Source: Cytidiella melzeri (lineage: Eukaryota; Basidiomycota; Agaricomycetes; Polyporales; Irpicaceae). From it: a DNA stretch of 64,000 nucleotides. The translations under genes and the position numbers were made by a program. Positions within the stretch are counted from its first letter, which is position 1; every line of letters starts with the position of its first letter. The notes beneath the pieces are model-generated. The model did not search any database and was not told where the DNA came from. It was given only the letters and a program-made list of their open reading frames with translations. This document shows positions 48,334-59,616 of this stretch, piece by piece. The stretch spans positions 1 to 64,000 of the forward strand of contig JABYQR010000154.1 in NCBI GenBank assembly GCA_022592445.1, in the 5' to 3' direction.

Positions 48334-48847
48334 CTACTTTAATAGCTCTCGTATCATCTTCATAACTCCAAGAAATACCCTCTGTTCATGCTCATTCGAA
48401 CCCCCCTCCGCATCGTCAGGCGAACTGCGAAGAGCAACGCCGACAATGACACCACGTCTGTCAACTTCCATCTCTCGAGTCTCCTCTGCTGTCCACACCA
48501 CAGTTGCCACCTGCGACGCGTACAGTGAATGCAATGTGTGTCCGTGTTCTGACTGGGCTTGTCCGAGGAGAGGTGTTAGCTGGATTGAAGGCGGCGGCGG
48601 AGGCAGCGACGGTTCAGACGAGTCTACGGATGGTGGAGGAGGGAGAAGAGGAGCGGTGTCGGGCATCGTTGCTTGTATCTGTGTCGAAATAGGTGTCTGC
48701 ATCGTAATACAATTGCTCGAGACGCACCAGGTTCCCCACTTTCCCGAGCTGTGTGACCAGGACGAGTATCTGATCTGCAAAGAACTGTATCACAACATCC
48801 GTCTGTATTCCATCCAATTCTCTTGTGAGCTGCAACGAGGGCAACAT
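48334..48847 (-). CDS. PSMG3: proteasome assembly chaperone 3-like protein
   Basis: One 49-bp intron (GTGCGT donor directly after GKVGNL) gives 154 residues. The N-terminal part (ELDGIQTDVVIQFFADQILV, then LVTQLGKVGNL) matches PSMG3/PAC3. The part after the intron (TPLLGQ, HSLYASQVATVVW, RRGVIVGVAL) follows the rest of the fold. A Pro/Ser-rich insertion (about 35 residues) lies at the intron. PAC3 pairs with PAC4 to guide assembly of the 20S proteasome alpha ring. A transposon sits about 90 bp upstream of its ATG, so part of its promoter has been displaced. Confidence 0.78.
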
Positions 48848-48963
48848 GGTTCAAAGTGGTACAGGTGCAAGTTGGGTGCAAGTTGTTGGACCGTGGCTAG
48901 AATACGACGCCGCGCCCCCGCGCCTGGGTATGAACTTGAAATATCTTGCCGGTTGATTCTTGA

Positions 48964-49110
48964 AAACTTGAGGATAATCTCCCACCATTTTCTCGTCGCC
49001 TTTGAAAGTCCGCGCGATAGGCGCCGTCGGCGATCGCAGGGCAGATCTCAACGAGCGGCGGGGCGTAGGTACTGTACTAAGGTACGGTAGCGGACGTCGT
49101 CACACGTGTA
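48964..49110 (+). repeat. left inverted repeat of the MULE
   Basis: Almost identical to the reverse complement of 53727-53870. The main difference is a 3-base indel near 49078. It begins AAACTTGAGGATAATC and ends at CACACGTGTA. Confidence 0.85.
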
Positions 49111-50104
49111 TAGCGTCGTCGTAATCAATGTTAGTAAATGAAAAAGTTTGTGCCTCGACGCGTCGTTTCTTCAGTTTGCTACATAATGGACTTTTGCGGC
49201 GCTACTCATGGACTTCACCCCTATTGGACATTCTTTTGTCTCCTGTCTCATGACTCCTTTGTAGTATGATCGCATCTTTTGTTTCATCACGCGGACACTG
49301 CCTTGTTGCCAGCTTCCTTGTAGTATATAACCCTTTCACCCTGGTTCTCTACTCCTCCATTGTGCTCTCATCTTCGCACCTGGAGTGAGTATTCCCCTAT
49401 TGCTCTTGCATTATGTTGTATGCTCATATGCCTGTTGCCTGGTTAACTCGTCTCCGTGTGTACTAGGTACATTCTATATTCACATTGTGCTCTCATCTTC
49501 GCACCTGGATTAACTCGTCTCCGAGTGTACTAGGTCCCTACAGTCTGCAGTGGGTTTACGACAGCGCATCCACTCCTGCCTAAGTGACTAAGTTGTCATG
49601 GATGGCCTGACTAGCCCTTAATTTTCGCAATTTACCTCTTGTTTTTATCTGTAAAACTCCGGGCTGCAGCTCAGTTGCAACCTTCTCTGCATACACACCC
49701 TTTTCACGTCTATTAAGCGCCCGTATCACGTGGCTTAGACGCTCCACACGGTCACATTACTTGCTACTACGTCACACTGGCATGTGACTTAGCTTAAGTA
49801 AGACCACATGGCTACAAGCACATGGCTCAGCCCATAGCTAGGGTTTGACGTCATAGATACTGTCCACATGGGCTCCTTATTGTTCTTTCCTTATTGTTCT
49901 CTTTATGGAAAGGATGTTCTCACAGGTGTGGGAATGGAATACAATAGTTGGTCTCCTTTTAGATAGATTCTCTCATGGATAGAGTTCTTGGCAAGGTCTA
50001 GACAATAGCTATTGTTCTCCTTTAGGTAGTCCTTTTGTTCTTCGTTCACATGGCTTCTTGCAAAGCCTGCCCTCAACATGGTCTGTGCGCAGGTCCCTGA
50101 AGTC
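49111..50104. other. non-coding left part of the MULE, with 27- and 26-bp direct repeats
   Basis: No gene is supported. A 27-bp sequence occurs at 49358-49384 and 49483-49509. A 26-bp sequence with one mismatch occurs at 49443-49468 and 49510-49535. In the second pair the two units touch; in the first they are 58 bp apart, and that interval begins GTGAGT. A TATA motif (49324-49330) precedes the array. The stretch could contain a degraded LTR or promoter region, but clear LTR ends were not found. Confidence 0.5.
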
Positions 50105-50111
50105 TATATAA
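50105..50111 (+). promoter_or_regulatory. TATA box of the MULE transposase gene
   Basis: TATATAA about 300 bp upstream of the transposase ATG. The leader would include the predicted intron 50169-50236. Confidence 0.45.
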
Positions 50112-50148
50112 GCAGCTACATGTATGCTCCTAGCCCCCATCTCGACCT

Positions 50149-50236
50149 CTTGGTCTTTACTGGGCTAGGTAAGCAAACCCCTCCTGTACTACATAGCTAG
50201 TAGTACCCAATACTAACTTGGTCTTTACTGGGCTAG
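50149..50236 (+). repeat. 20-bp direct repeat bracketing a predicted leader intron
   Basis: The same 20 bases occur at 50149-50168 and 50217-50236. GTAAGC follows the first copy. TACTAAC overlaps the start of the second copy (50211-50217), and the second copy ends in TAG. Donor, branch site and acceptor thus predict a 68-bp intron, 50169-50236, in the 5' leader of the transposase gene. Confidence 0.6.
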
Positions 50237-50406
50237 ACATCTGTATAAGGTTTATAGCTGGTGAGAGTATTGAGCTCCACGCCTACCACCAATACTTCGT
50301 CGTCATCCACTTCGTGTCCCTGTTTGTCACGTCGAGCCTTGTCTCCGTGTCATACGTTCTCTCAACTCGTCATTATTTGCTACGCTACTGAGGCCTACTG
50401 TATGCT

Positions 50407-53400
50407 ATGGACCAAGCAGGCCAACGTTGCGGTAAGTGCAAGGCCTGGAAGCCATTCGACCAGTACAAGATACGCACCCGCAATACTCACAATGGCAAAA
50501 TTGGCGAGCGCACGTCTAAGTGTGAGGCGTGTATGACAGCCGAAGCAGCGTGGGCCCAGGAGAAGTACAGAAACAATAAACGGAAACATCAGAACGATGA
50601 GGACGACTTTGCTGAAGGATGGCAGCTGGATTCTGATGCAGCCACAGTGTTATTCGGGACTTTTCTGTCAGATGTGGCGCACAATGCCGAGAAGGGAGAA
50701 GTTGACAATAGTTGCTCATTTCACCTTGGAGCGCGCGTGGAATGTGATGATGAAGATGTTCTGAAATGGGAAGGAGAGGCACGAGCGAAACAGGTTGCTA
50801 ATTTGGTCGAGCAGAATACTTTATGGCATTGGTCGTACGTAAATCTAAATTCACACTTGCCGCTTGTGCTGAATGGGAAATAGGTATGAGCGAAAGTACA
50901 TCCGTAAGAAAATGGGCGGAACTGTGTACTCGTTCAGTTGCGCACAGTCCGAAGAGCGAGAACACAAGGCGAAGGTACCGAAAGGCAAGAATCGCGATAC
51001 TGAGCGCATGCAAAGGTTCCCATGCAATGGGTGGCTTCACATCAGTATCCTTGAGGGCCGTGACATGATAATCAAGATCAAGCACCTTTGTCATCATGTC
51101 TCTTACTTCCCTAACGGGCTGCCGGACAATTGGAAAACCTGGATTGAAGCTAACGCTTCAAAGATGCTTCCTGGTCAGGTATGTAATTATATCTCTTTGA
51201 TTATATTGGTCTTACACTTCTTTGGATGTGGCAACATATTCTGTCGGAGGAATGTGGCGGCCGACCGGCCTCTGAAGTCAACTTAGCGTTTAGTGAAAAG
51301 GCCGTACGGTATCATTGGCTGAAGCTTAGCCGTGACAGGTGGCGGCTAGATCCAGATCCCATTGTATCTGCCCGGAAGCTCGTCACTGAGCGTGGGAGGG
51401 AGAATATGATCAGTTTGCTAGATGTAGAAGCTGCGCCCGACACAACGGTACTGGCCTTTCAGGTGACGGATTTTATGCAGGCTTGGGCAAAAAATACGCG
51501 AGATCTTGCAATGGATTTGGCATGTGAGTACGAGCGGTGTATGTTATGTTTTGGAACTCATTTTGGCATACCAGGGAATACAAACCGTGGAAATTTCGAG
51601 CTTTTCGCTGCAGTTGCCGGTGCTAAGGGGTCTGGTGTACCGCTGGCGTATTGCCTTATTCAAACCACTCCCGAAGCAGCTGTCGGTGCTAAGGAGCTCA
51701 ATCTAATGCGTTTCTTACATCAGCTCAGGGCCCACGGGGTTAATCCAGAGTTCACTCTGTCAGATAAAGATTGGTCGGAAATCAACGCAATGAGGACTGT
51801 TTGGCCGAACACCAAGCATCAGCTATGCTTCTGGCATGCTCTCCGTGCAATGAAACAGAGGTTATGCAAGAGCGGAGCCACTCCTGGTGCATACGACTGG
51901 GCGGAGGCAAAAAGGGAGTTTTCGTTTGTGAGCTCAAGATTTGTGCCCATTGCGCAACAGGACCCTGTATATCCGGTAAGAATGTATTGGTCTCGTGTCA
52001 GTCAGATCTAATATATATGTCCAGATTGCTCTGCCACCTGAGGTACCAAAGTATCGGGTCAGTATACTACGCAACGGCCGACCTGCGCCCATCACCCCTG
52101 CACTCCCAACAATTCGAATTCCGCCTATTGGAAGAATTCCTGCGCCTGCTTTTGACATGGATGAGGGTGTTTCAGATGACGAGAGGAGCGACGACGGGAT
52201 GTATTGGGCAGGCGACAATGTTGAAGAGGATGAAGAGCTTCCTGACTGTGAAGACGACGACGATACCGATGACATACGACATGATTTATGAGAAATATTA
52301 TCAAGGGATGAATCTGACTCGGACGACGAATCAGGAGTTAGCGCAGACAGCACGGGAGCCGATCGGGTTGGTCCAAAATCACAGGACAAGACTTACCAAT
52401 TTTGTCCTCCCATTCACCGTCTTCCCATACTCCGACTCTTTGCCAAGCACGCTTCCCAGCATCCACTCCTCCCTGAACGCCACGGAATGTCTCGGACTTC
52501 TCACGATATCAGACGGGACGCTGTGACAGAAATTTATTTTCATTGTCACCGGAATAATCTTACTGAAGTCTGGGCATACCTGTGGAATAATTGGTATGCT
52601 AGGGACCGATGGCATCTATGGACGCGAAGCACTCATCCGACTTGTATTTCCAATCACCGAACAACGATGATGGTAGAGGCTTTGTGGCGCAACCTTAAGC
52701 GCCTCGTGCTTCACAACTACAGCCGACCTCCCGTTGATCTCGCGGTGTATGCTCTCGTCCACGGATCAATTCCCCCTTACCGCATTACTCTCTCTCGCTT
52801 CCTTAATGCACGCAGCGGTGGCCGCCCAAAAGGCCTGTCAAACATGCAAGAAGCATTCAAGAAGTCGTGGCAACGACTCCAGACTGTTCCTATCAAGGGC
52901 ACGTACATCACTGACGTTACGCAGTGGAAATGTGACTGTGGCTCACAGAAGTACCATGCACACCTGCTGTGCAAGCATCTAGTCCAGGCGGTCGGAGATG
53001 TTCCACCATCGTGGTGGTCTCGCGTGCACCGGTTCTATACCGCACCATTCTACGCCGCGCCGAGAGACGGTCGACTTAATGAGCGACCCCTGGAATCCGA
53101 TCGCCCGTGCACTAGTATTGCGATCGAGATCGACGACTCAGATGATGATGAGGTCGAAGACCTTGTGCTGGATGAGGATAGCTGTTCGCGCAGCTCAGAA
53201 CCGGTCCGTCTGCAGTAAATCTTCTTGTGCATATAATTACTAATTCAACTGCCACATGACAGATTAACTCGTCGCCAGCAAAACCACCACCTACCGGAAG
53301 GGATGGCTTAATGCGCACGAGAGCAGGTGGGGGTGCCGGATTTGAGGTAAGTTAATATTGTGATACGGCGCAGGCAATGCGCTATACTAATTCCTTCGAA

Positions 53401-53680
53401 CCCCTATTAACAGCTCGACGACGAAGACGAGCGTGAAATTGATGAGCTCATCAATAAGCTCGAAAGAGCTGTTGTCATTCTCAAGGAGCAGCGGCCGCAT
53501 TATTCTCAAGATCCGCGGTTCCTTCGAAATGCCATGAAGGTGTTCCGACCGGGTCTGAAGCTCGTCGACGAAGTCACTCACCACGAGGCCCGACGAACCA
53601 TGCCCGTCACTAACGGCAGCGCAAGTTCACGCCGATCCCTTCCCGCAAGCCTGGTTGGCTACCAATACACACAAAAGTAG
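50407..53680 (+). pseudogene. MULE transposase with SWIM zinc finger, one in-frame stop
   Basis: The spliced frame starts at ATG 50407 with a CGKC...CEAC zinc-finger-like pair. A DNA-binding region follows (YERKYIRKKMGGTVYSFSC). The DDE core comes next: the first Asp in AMDLAWNTNRGNFELF (formed across the intron with donor at 51520), the second in LSDKDWSEINAM, and then QLCFWHALRAMKQRL. The Glu lies in MMVEALWRNLKRLVLHNYSR. A SWIM finger follows (CDCGSQKYHAHLLCKH), then a C-terminal tail spliced from 53270 and 53414 onward to stop 53678-53680. A TGA at 52289-52291 interrupts an acidic spacer in frame; no GT-AG intron removes it cleanly. Otherwise intact, so inactivation looks recent, unless an unusual intron is used. 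It would cut and paste its element, acting on the inverted repeats. Confidence 0.8.
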
Positions 53681-53726
53681 TGTACCTGTATTTTTCGTAT
53701 ACCCACTGTTTTAATACACTGGCCTC

Positions 53727-53870
53727 TACACGTGTGACGACGTCCGCTACCGTACCTTACAGTACCTACGCCCCGCCGCTCGTTGAGATCTGCCCTGCGA
53801 TCGCCGACGGCGCCTATCGCGCGGACTTTCAAAGGCGACGAGAAAATGGTGGGAGATTATCCTCAAGTTT
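53727..53870 (-). repeat. right inverted repeat of the MULE
   Basis: Reverse complement of 48964-49110, 144 bases. It ends CCTCAAGTTT and is followed by CTTGAAATA, 100 bases before the WDR59 start codon. Confidence 0.85.
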
Positions 53871-53979
53871 CTTGAAATAGGTCACCTACTTACCATCTCG
53901 CGCTCTGCACCATGTACGATACTTGAATACTATACCAAAGCACACCGCGACACGTTACTCAGAGCTCAAAACTGCTGTC

Positions 53980-56900
53980 ATGAGCCAGAGAAAGACTGGA
54001 AACGTATCCGAGTCGGACGTGCCGTCCTCTCCTGAGGATGGGGGCAACTTCAGGCGCAATCTCCAGATAGACATGAAAGGCTTGGTTGGAGATGCTGTAG
54101 GAAATGTGAGTTACTCAAACCCCAAGGACTGTGTTATTACTAGTTACAACCGTGCAGTGGGATGGGCTACGCTTAGTATTGCTGATACCTCTCTACTCCT
54201 GGTTAGATGAGCATAAGTCCGGGTAGTCGTGATGTTGTGCTGGCCGCGTACGTAGACCTACTTGGTCCATCCTCCAAAAACTTGAACGAACGGATTTTTT
54301 CAGTCGCAAAGGACTATTCATCATTGACTTGGAGAACCCACTAAACGTCCCACGGTGAGCACATAAATGTCACAACTTGTCAACCAGCAGCTGAGCATAC
54401 ACTCAGCTTCTTACCTCAAGGAGGAACATGGGATGTTGCGGATGTACAATGGAATCCTCACATGTCCAGGAAAGAGTACATTGTTTCGACTTCCAGTGAG
54501 AAGCTGTACGTATCGTCATTGTTTGTTTCTACTACGTACAGACCAACAAATTTTCGCTAGGTTAATATGGAACTTGTATATATCCGGAAAGACCTCCATT
54601 CAACACATCCTGCACTCGCACTATCGTGCTATAACGGATATCAACTGGCATACTACGGATCCAGATATCGTCGTCAGCACAGGTATAGACTCCTGGCTTT
54701 GGGCATGGGACTTGCGTATCACGTCGAAGCCCGTCATGGGTATGTTCTTAGCAAGGGGTTGAACTAGATATCCTGCTGATCGTGCCTCGCTTCCAGGTTT
54801 GTGTGCATTCAATGGTATGTCGCAAGACCGATAGATATCACCTGTGTGAACTGACCTTGTTCGTTTTAGCTGGTGCAACTCAGGTGAAGTGGAATCGTCA
54901 AGATGGCAATCTCCTCGCTTCCTCGCACATGAACGAAGTCCTCATATGGGACAGACGGGTTTGTCAACTGCTTGATACACTGGACGTTGATTCACATCGA
55001 TGCAGAAAGGGTCTCTACCGATCACCAACATCAAAGCCCACAGCTCGAAGATATATGGGATAGATTGGGCGCACCATAAGCGCGATGAGATTGTCACTTG
55101 CTCCTTGGACAAGACCATCAAAGTCTGGGATACCCAGAAGATACGCGATGCAGATCGGCTAGAGCCAACTGTGACCATCAAAACCTCGTATCCAATTTGG
55201 AGGGCGCGAAACCTCCCCTTTGGAGAAGGTGTACTGAGTCTTCCACAGAGAGGGGAAACTGCCTTAGAGATGTGGACTCCGCAGAATCACTATGATCCTC
55301 TGGAGCGTTTCGAAGGCCACACCGACGTTGTGAAAGAGTTTGTGTGGCGCAAAGGAGGGCAAGGTTGGAGCCGCAGTATTCAATGTAAAAACGCGAACTG
55401 AACATTCACAGATAACAACGAGTTCCAGCTAATCACCTGGTCGAAAGACAGGAGCCTTCGTTTCTGGCCTGTGGACCAGGAAATTATGCAGGTAAGTTTT
55501 CCTTTGTACACACCTCTTCTATCTTCGTCTCATATCTTCGCGCAGAAAGTTGGCATGGGGGTGAACAGCTTGCCTCCCACGCCAGGGCCACCATACTTCG
55601 ACAAGCAGACTTCTTTTAGCAGCGCACCGGTAGACTCAGAGCAGTTACCCACCCTTTCAGCGCCGGTAGGCCATCGTTCCATCTTAGCTGAAGTTCGAGC
55701 ATCCCAGCCCGGTCTACGGTACAAATCTAGCATTGCAAGGGTCTCCCAAGACACGGGAGTCGCTCGATCTACATCTTCTCAGCTCCCTAGCAAACCAACA
55801 CCAGACGCTGATGGAGAAGAAAAAGAGAGTACGATGAGCCGAGGTTACGTGGGTGGACGATTCGCCCAAATAACGACCGTTCAGTGGTTGTCCAGTGTGA
55901 AAGTTGGCAACCGACGAGATGGCAGTGATGGTCCACATAGTGCCGAGAATAGCGGCACCCCATCACGCTATGGTTCCAGGTCGCGTCCGCCGTCCCTGAT
56001 AGACCCGACCTTGCCCATCTTCGACGTTCGAGGAAGAAGCGGCAAAAGCGGAAGCAGGGATAGGGAGGATGAGCATCGAGAAGCAGATACGAATCAGACG
56101 TTAAAGGATGAGTTAGTGCCCGTCGTATCTCACGTCGAGGTTCGCTAAAATTTACGCAGAATCACTTCGGTCGCGAACAAACTCACAGCTTCCAAAGTTA
56201 AACTTGAAAAGGTAAGGAGGGAGCAGATGACACTAGTCATACCTCTCATCTTCTCGTATATCTAGGCAGAGTTTGCGAAGCGGCGCACATGCACTTTCGG
56301 ATTGCATGGTCCTTGGGGAGAGTCAACTTCGGTGTTTATTCGTATATCTTTCACTTTCCCTCGGGATTATCCCCAGGCCTCGCACCCTGGAGGGACACCC
56401 CAGATTGAACTCGAACGCAATCCTCTTATACCCGTCAAAAGCCGAGTTCTCCTACTTCGCCGCCTCCGTGCTATACGAGAACAGCAGAGACCATGTCTCG
56501 AAGCCTGTTTGCGCTTTATCCTTTTCGGTGACATCAACGAAGACGACAGGCCTAGCAGTCTTGACGACTCTGATTCATCGGACGATGAGCTGGCCGTTTT
56601 ACCGCGCCGGGCAAAGGATGGTGCATTGGCGATGCTCCGGGGCGACAAGAACCTTGCGGAACCTCGTACGTCACAAGGCGTCTTTGGACCGACTGGTGAG
56701 CTCAGACTCTTCAGGTCTCCTGCATCCACGAGTGCTCATGTATGTGGTTCTGTTCAGGCCAGCTTGTGTGTTTCTTCAGGGCGCCACCTCGTATTGTTCG
56801 GCATGTGCTGCAGGATCTTAAAACATCCCATTCCACAGCCAGTCCCGCAACTGCTGACACGGCGCCGCGACTCTTCTGGTCTCCCATCCTTCTGTCCGAT

Positions 56901-58813
56901 GCTATGCGTAAGCTGGCGCTGGCTGCCAACGATCGAGAGGTAAAGTCCGTTGATCTGAAGCGAGCAGAAAATGCACACAGCATCCTACACATCATGTCCA
57001 ACTTGTTTGCATTCTCTCACCAAAAGACAAGAAGAGTGTCAGATCAGTCTCGACCTTCGCTAGACGAAACACCAACTAACTACGCTCTTCTACCTACAAG
57101 ACGAAGCACAATATTCATCAAGGATACTTCGTTGTTCGTCGGCTTGGATGTCGGGGCTGCGCAGGAGTACGTTTTCCCTGCGGCAGAACCTGTGGATGCG
57201 TGCAAGAGGAACGTTGAAATCGCCCGGTTCAGAGGGCGATTTGACCATGAGCGGGTGTTTCGCATGCTCCAGATCTTCATGATTGAGCACGATAAACCAG
57301 AGGCACTCGCTGTGGGTTCTCCCCTCTACAGCCTATGCAATCCTTTGATCGTTAGCATGGTCGAAAAATTGTAAGTGATGAGGCACGGCTGAGAGCAGCA
57401 CATCTCAATATACACCTTCTAGGTACGCTGAGCTCAGTGTTCAGAAGGATATACAGATGCTAGCGATGCTGTCGATCGTCTTGCTAAGACTTGCAAGGGA
57501 ACTATGTACGTTCGAATAATGATTGTTATTCTACAGAATATTGAGAGATCAGCAGCCGCAATGACTGTCTCGCCAATTCCCCGTCGACCAGGTGGCAACC
57601 TGGATTATTTCAACTTCAAGCACTCGAGAGTGGACTCCAACACAGCGGCTTGGACTCGTAACAGCCCTTCTCCCGGCATAGCACCTCTTCCGCCGGCTCT
57701 TGCATCGCCGTCCTCCTCTCGTGGCTCATGGTCAAGCTTGTTCAATTCTCATAGCATGCGTCGATTCATCACCTGTAACTTCCGTAGCTCTAACAAGCTG
57801 CTTCACGCTGATTGTCACACCATGTATAGCGTCTCGAAATGACATGCCAGTCACAAACCGATATCCTCAAGGTTCCCCTCGCTCTCCTGCAGTTCGTGAC
57901 CTCCGAAGGCACTCTCCTAGTCCACAAACTGTCTTTTTTGCCGCTAGGTCATGGCAGGACTCTACCACGGTTCCGTCGTCTCCGAAGCACATTGTCTCCT
58001 TCAATTCCGCCGGGCACAGATCTAGACAGCCGACGTTCTCACAAGTTGTGAGCACCGGGCTGCAGAACGAGGAGAAAAAGCGTATTGTAGCTGAGTTGAC
58101 CCCACTAATGAAGTTGCAAAGGTGAGCGTTTGCGTGCATTTTCAACTCAGTCAAACTTCTCTTGCTTCCACCATTTCTCACGCTCGGGGCAATCGCAAGG
58201 TCCACGTTCAGGTTGCAGCCCAAGATGCGGCAGCAGCTACACGCGCATATTTGGGTTTACGCCGACATACTCTTGGCGTGGCAGTTACCTCAGAAGAGAG
58301 CTGAGCTCTTGGAAGCGACGTCCGGAGAGATGTTTACTCACCCTATCCTACCCGCGGTGCTTGACATGCTTTATTCCAGTCCCCTAGGTAAGTTGATTCC
58401 CCTCTCAAGAATGTGCTCCGGGGTTGGAGCCTCAGTCGACACAACTTTTACACAGGTGTTGCGCACACATGCATCGTGTGCTCTCAGATAAACGAGCCAA
58501 ACGCGGACAGTTGTGCGACATGTGGCGGGCGGTTCGTTCCCGAAAGCTGTACAGTGTGCCGACTGCCCATCAAAGGTGACGTTATATGTGTATTCTCTCA
58601 GGGTTTTTGCTTGCGCTCACGTAGTCGCCAGGTCTCTCACACACATGTCTGTCATGTCTGCATGCAACCCACATACGATGTTGGAAGAATCGGAAAGATA
58701 GGAATTGTGCGACAGGGTGCGGATGCCAGTGCATGAATGTTTGTAGGCATTCACAAGCCGTGTCCTCGCGCACGTCTTCGAGGTTTCCTTCTTACAAATT
58801 TGGCGACGCTTGA
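53980..58813 (+). CDS. WDR59: WDR59 / Sea3 (Mtc5), GATOR2-SEACAT subunit
   Basis: The ATG at 53980 (MSQRKTGNVSESDVPSS) begins a many-exon gene. The N-terminal WD40 propeller is clear: GTWDVADVQWNPH, IWNLYISGKTSIQHILHSHY, VVSTGIDSWLWAWDLR, HHKRDEIVTCSLDKTIKVWD and FQLITWSKDRSLRFWPVD. A Ser-rich linker leads to an RWD domain (FGLHGPWGESTSVFIRISFT, then FPRDYPQ). The C-terminal RING-like zinc region is assembled by splicing: HTCIVCSQINEPNADSCATC, CTVCRLPIKGLSHTC and CATGCGCQC. WDR59 belongs to the vacuole-associated SEA/GATOR2 complex that tells TORC1 about amino acids. Its promoter side has been invaded by the MULE, whose right end is about 110 bp upstream of the ATG. Confidence 0.9.
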
Positions 58814-59190
58814 TAACAAACGTCTCAGTAATATCGTATGGTGTAAAGTAAAGCAAATTTTCGAATGCGCCAACCGGATCATCGCGTCGTCCGTTTGTAC
58901 TCGGGCTCAGACTCCCACCCAGTCGTCGTTGGTTGAATAGCAGGAGATGCTGGGAATCGAGGTTTATTTGGCTGTGTTTTGAAATTCACTATCCAAAGAA
59001 GTCAACCAATCCTACTAGTGCTCTGCAAAAATACCATTATAATGCAATATAATCTCAGAATATCATTAAATACCCATTAAATACTTGCTTGCGGAGAAAA
59101 TTTGTGAATACGATTACCATTGAATACAATACAATACATTACATTACATTTACATTACATTACAATACTATTCCTGTATTTAATGGTATG
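58814..59190. repeat. WDR59 3' side and AT-rich microsatellite
   Basis: After the WDR59 stop the sequence turns AT-rich, with repeated TAAATACC units near 59030-59090 and a TTACA/ATACA microsatellite at about 59122-59169. TAAATAC near 59067 reappears inverted at about 59178, so a small decayed inverted-repeat element is possible. No gene is seen. Confidence 0.55.
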
Positions 59191-59197
59191 CTAGAAT

Positions 59198-59587
59198 ACT
59201 GTACCGGCATGACCTAACGTTCGCGGCTTGTGACCGTGACCCCCAGATGTTCGAAGATTCGGATGTTCGAGAAGTGTTGTGACCCTGTGACCAATGTTCG
59301 AACATATCAATAGGCGCCTGTGGCCACTCGATGAAGGCGCGCGTCGGTCAAGGCTTGTGTCGCTAGCGTCACTACTTGACAACAGCAGGCACCAGTCATA
59401 TAAAATCATATCCTTGCGCACACAGAGCGCCCCCCTCCAAAAATTGGGCTAATTACGTAAGCGCCCGCGGTCACACAATCAGCAGGATGCTCACGACGGT
59501 CTGCGACCTGTGACCAATGTTCGAAATGGCGATGTTCGGAGGCCTTGTGACCGTGACGCGAACGTTAGGTCATGCCGGTACAGTATT
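59198..59587. mobile_element. MITE-like element with about 29-bp terminal inverted repeats and TA duplication
   Basis: The left end reads TA then CTGTACCGGCATGACC, and the same sequence appears inverted at the right end, followed by TA. The inverted repeats match for about 29 bases, through AACGTTCGCG. The inside has subterminal copies of TGTGACC and GTTCGAA and no open frame of note. TA target sites and short length suggest a non-autonomous Tc1/mariner-type element. The Tc1 copy nearby has different ends, so it is not its partner. Confidence 0.75.
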
Positions 59588-59616
59588 ATGCATGTGACAA
59601 GTTTTGAGCACATGCA

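Larger units (their letters stand above)
48944..53870 (+). mobile_element. Mutator-like (MULE) DNA transposon, about 4.9 kb
   Basis: The element is bounded by inverted repeats 48964-49110 and 53727-53870 and contains a MULE transposase gene. The 9-base sequence CTTGAAATA occurs directly at 48935-48943 and 53871-53879, the size of a MULE target duplication. On the left it is 20 bases outside the visible inverted repeat. Alternatively, CTTGA (5 bases) flanks both repeats exactly (48959-48963 and 53871-53875). It sits between PSMG3 and WDR59, which point away from each other. Confidence 0.78.

Noticed and set aside
47783..49090. Open frame of 435 codons on the plus strand
   Set aside because: It overlaps NCE101 and is antisense to the PSMG3-like gene, both of which have family support in other frames. 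Its own translation is low in conserved features.
49128..49546. Possible solo LTR (TGT...ACA ends, internal TATA)
   Set aside because: The ends do not form a proper inverted pair and no 5-base target duplication flanks them.
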